57,767 nucleotides of DNA from an uncultured Gammaproteobacteria bacterium (lineage in GTDB: Bacteria; Pseudomonadota; Gammaproteobacteria; Arenicellales; JAANXG01): positions 21,419-79,185 of the forward strand of contig CAMYMN010000017.1 in NCBI GenBank assembly GCA_947259395.1, in the 5' to 3' direction. Position numbers and translations under genes: made by a program. Below, piece by piece: positions 56,716 through 57,767 of this stretch (positions are counted from its first letter, which is position 1; the number at the start of each line of letters is the position of its first letter). Below the pieces are notes generated by a model. That model did not search any database and was not told the DNA's origin. It worked only from the letters and a program-made list of their open reading frames with translations.

Positions 56716-57101
56716 CGCAAAGCGGTTTCACCGAGGGTGATGGTTGCGCATTAAAGCTCGATGATCAACCCAAGCTGCTCATTGCCCAGGTAACTGGCGA
56801 GCTGTCCAGGACGCCGTTAACCCGCGTATTGCACCGACTGTCTTTGCGGCATCCGGTCCACCGACATTGGCTGGATTGCGAAGGGCGCGATGCGTACATT
56901 GATGAATCTGCTCACGTCACAATCAGCAGATTTATTTTACCACCACGAAGAAGAATGCTGACTAGAGAGACCGTGCAACCTTTACCGCCATGTCTGAAGG
57001 TGCACCGTCAACGGCCGATAATGCTTGCACATGAATACGTTATCTTGTTAAGAAAGGAGGTTGTTTCTTACGCTATGTAATTTGCTAAACGTTTAACACC
57101 C
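56716..57101. other. Intergenic region (386 bp) with an orphan ribosome-binding site
   Basis: No supported gene. AAAGGAGG at 57053-57060 has no proper ORF behind it: after 14 bases comes ATGTAA, and a 12-codon TTG frame follows directly. The next real gene starts 42 bp downstream with only a weak site of its own. Confidence 0.5.
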
Positions 57102-57767
57102 ATGTCAAAAGCGCGGAGCGTCACTTTCGGTTGGCAGTTTGCGGTTCCGGTAGATCGCATCTGGTCAGTATTGGCCGACACCTCACGCTTTAACGAAGCG
57201 GCCGGTTTCCCAGCGCATGAAATTGAAGCGATCCCGCAACCAGACGGATCGGTCAACTTCGTCGCCCGCGCTAAGCTCGGTCCGCTAACCATAACCTGGG
57301 ATGATGAACCTCAAAACTGGGTTGCCAATCGATGGTTTCGTCATTGCATCAGGTTCCACAACGGGCCATTTAAGTATCTCTGCCTCACATTTCGACTTCG
57401 TCCCAACGGTGGTGGCAGCCACGGCGAGTACACCATCGAAATCGAACCTGCCAATGTCCTCGGCCGGCTGCTGTTGGGTCCCGGTTTTTTCAAAAGAATA
57501 TACGAAAAATTCACCAAGCTGTTCGCAGAAGCGGAAGCGTATTGCGAAGCATGGCGGGAGACCAAGTTCGAATTCGCACCACCGGCGCTGCCAAAAGACG
57601 CGGCACAACGGGCGGCACAAATTGCGGAACAGATCGAGTCAACACGGCGCGGTCACGATCTTGCCCATAAACTGGTGGATTACGTAATCACCAGGCCCCA
57701 AGCCGACATCGCAAACATTCGCCCGTTGGCACTGGCACAATTATGGGATGTGCCGGAACGCTATGCC
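57102..57767 (+). CDS. Probable adenylate/guanylate-cyclase-type protein, N-terminal part (runs off the window)
   Basis: 222 codons visible from the ATG at 57102. The N-terminus (FGWQFAVPVDRIWSVLADTSRFNEAAGFP) and SHGEYTIEIEP fit a START/SRPBCC-like region followed by a segment resembling DUF5939, a combination usually ahead of a class III adenylate/guanylate cyclase domain. The cyclase domain itself would lie beyond the edge, so that part is inference. Confidence 0.6.
   Translation, partial: MSKARSVTFGWQFAVPVDRIWSVLADTSRFNEAAGFPAHEIEAIPQPDGSVNFVARAKLGPLTITWDDEPQNWVANRWFRHCIRFHNGPFKYLCLTFRLRPNGGGSHGEYTIEIEPANVLGRLLLGPGFFKRIYEKFTKLFAEAEAYCEAWRETKFEFAPPALPKDAAQRAAQIAEQIESTRRGHDLAHKLVDYVITRPQADIANIRPLALAQLWDVPERYA

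Overview
The window looks like chromosomal DNA of a gammaproteobacterium with ubiquinone-based respiration. The evidence is gene content and order: ubiE-ubiJ-ubiB, dapF-DUF484-xerC, cysQ/nudE next to yrfG, rraA, zapE and a complete nqrA-F set with nqrM. There is no rRNA, tRNA, CRISPR array, intact insertion sequence or prophage that I can support. The genus cannot be named from the sequence. A PPi-type phosphofructokinase beside a membrane pyrophosphatase resembles the arrangement known from methanotrophs and some autotrophic gammaproteobacteria.

Layout. 1-4.2 kb (minus): ubiquinone and haem supply (ubiB partial, ubiJ, ubiE, a DUF971 protein, hemB). 4.2-9.5 kb: a pyrophosphate/phosphate block made of a hypothetical gene, PPi-type phosphofructokinase, a 66-aa protein, a PsiE-like membrane protein, the ion-pumping pyrophosphatase hppA and, next to it, a 55-aa relic of the soluble pyrophosphatase gene that keeps only its two ends. 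9.5-19.1 kb: housekeeping (xerC, DUF484, dapF, methyltransferase, GGCT, cysQ, nudE, yrfG, rraA, STAS-like, zapE, a dihydrolipoamide-dehydrogenase-like flavoprotein). 19.1-28.4 kb: accessory genes, including a duplicated HAD gene broken by a frameshift, secreted or membrane zinc peptidases, an exported MsrB, two DMT transporters and several gene-poor gaps.

28.4-35.8 kb: a TauABC-type importer with an omega-aminotransferase, alanine dehydrogenase and a CoA-acylating semialdehyde dehydrogenase. Together these could import and degrade taurine, hypotaurine, beta-alanine or a related amine. 36-45.3 kb: an OmpA-like protein, a small membrane protein, then a six-haem cytochrome c 31 bp ahead of nqrABCDEF-nqrM-CBS. 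The NqrB flavinylation site is altered. 45.4-49.6 kb (minus): four genes with 4-bp overlaps (MaoC hydratase, MmgE/PrpD, acyl-CoA dehydrogenase, CoA-transferase III), probably a carboxylic-acid/CoA pathway of unknown substrate. 49.7-57.8 kb: a P-loop protein, a third DMT transporter, small secreted proteins, an FmdB-like zinc ribbon, PilZ, a two-domain beta/gamma-crystallin, a patatin and the start of a probable class III cyclase.

The most interesting points are the pyrophosphate block with its internally deleted ppa, the cytochrome-linked Nqr operon with the unusual NqrB site, the tandem HAD gene with His at the acid/base position, and the two accessory catabolic clusters. Functions are inferred from recognised families and motifs; no database search was run.
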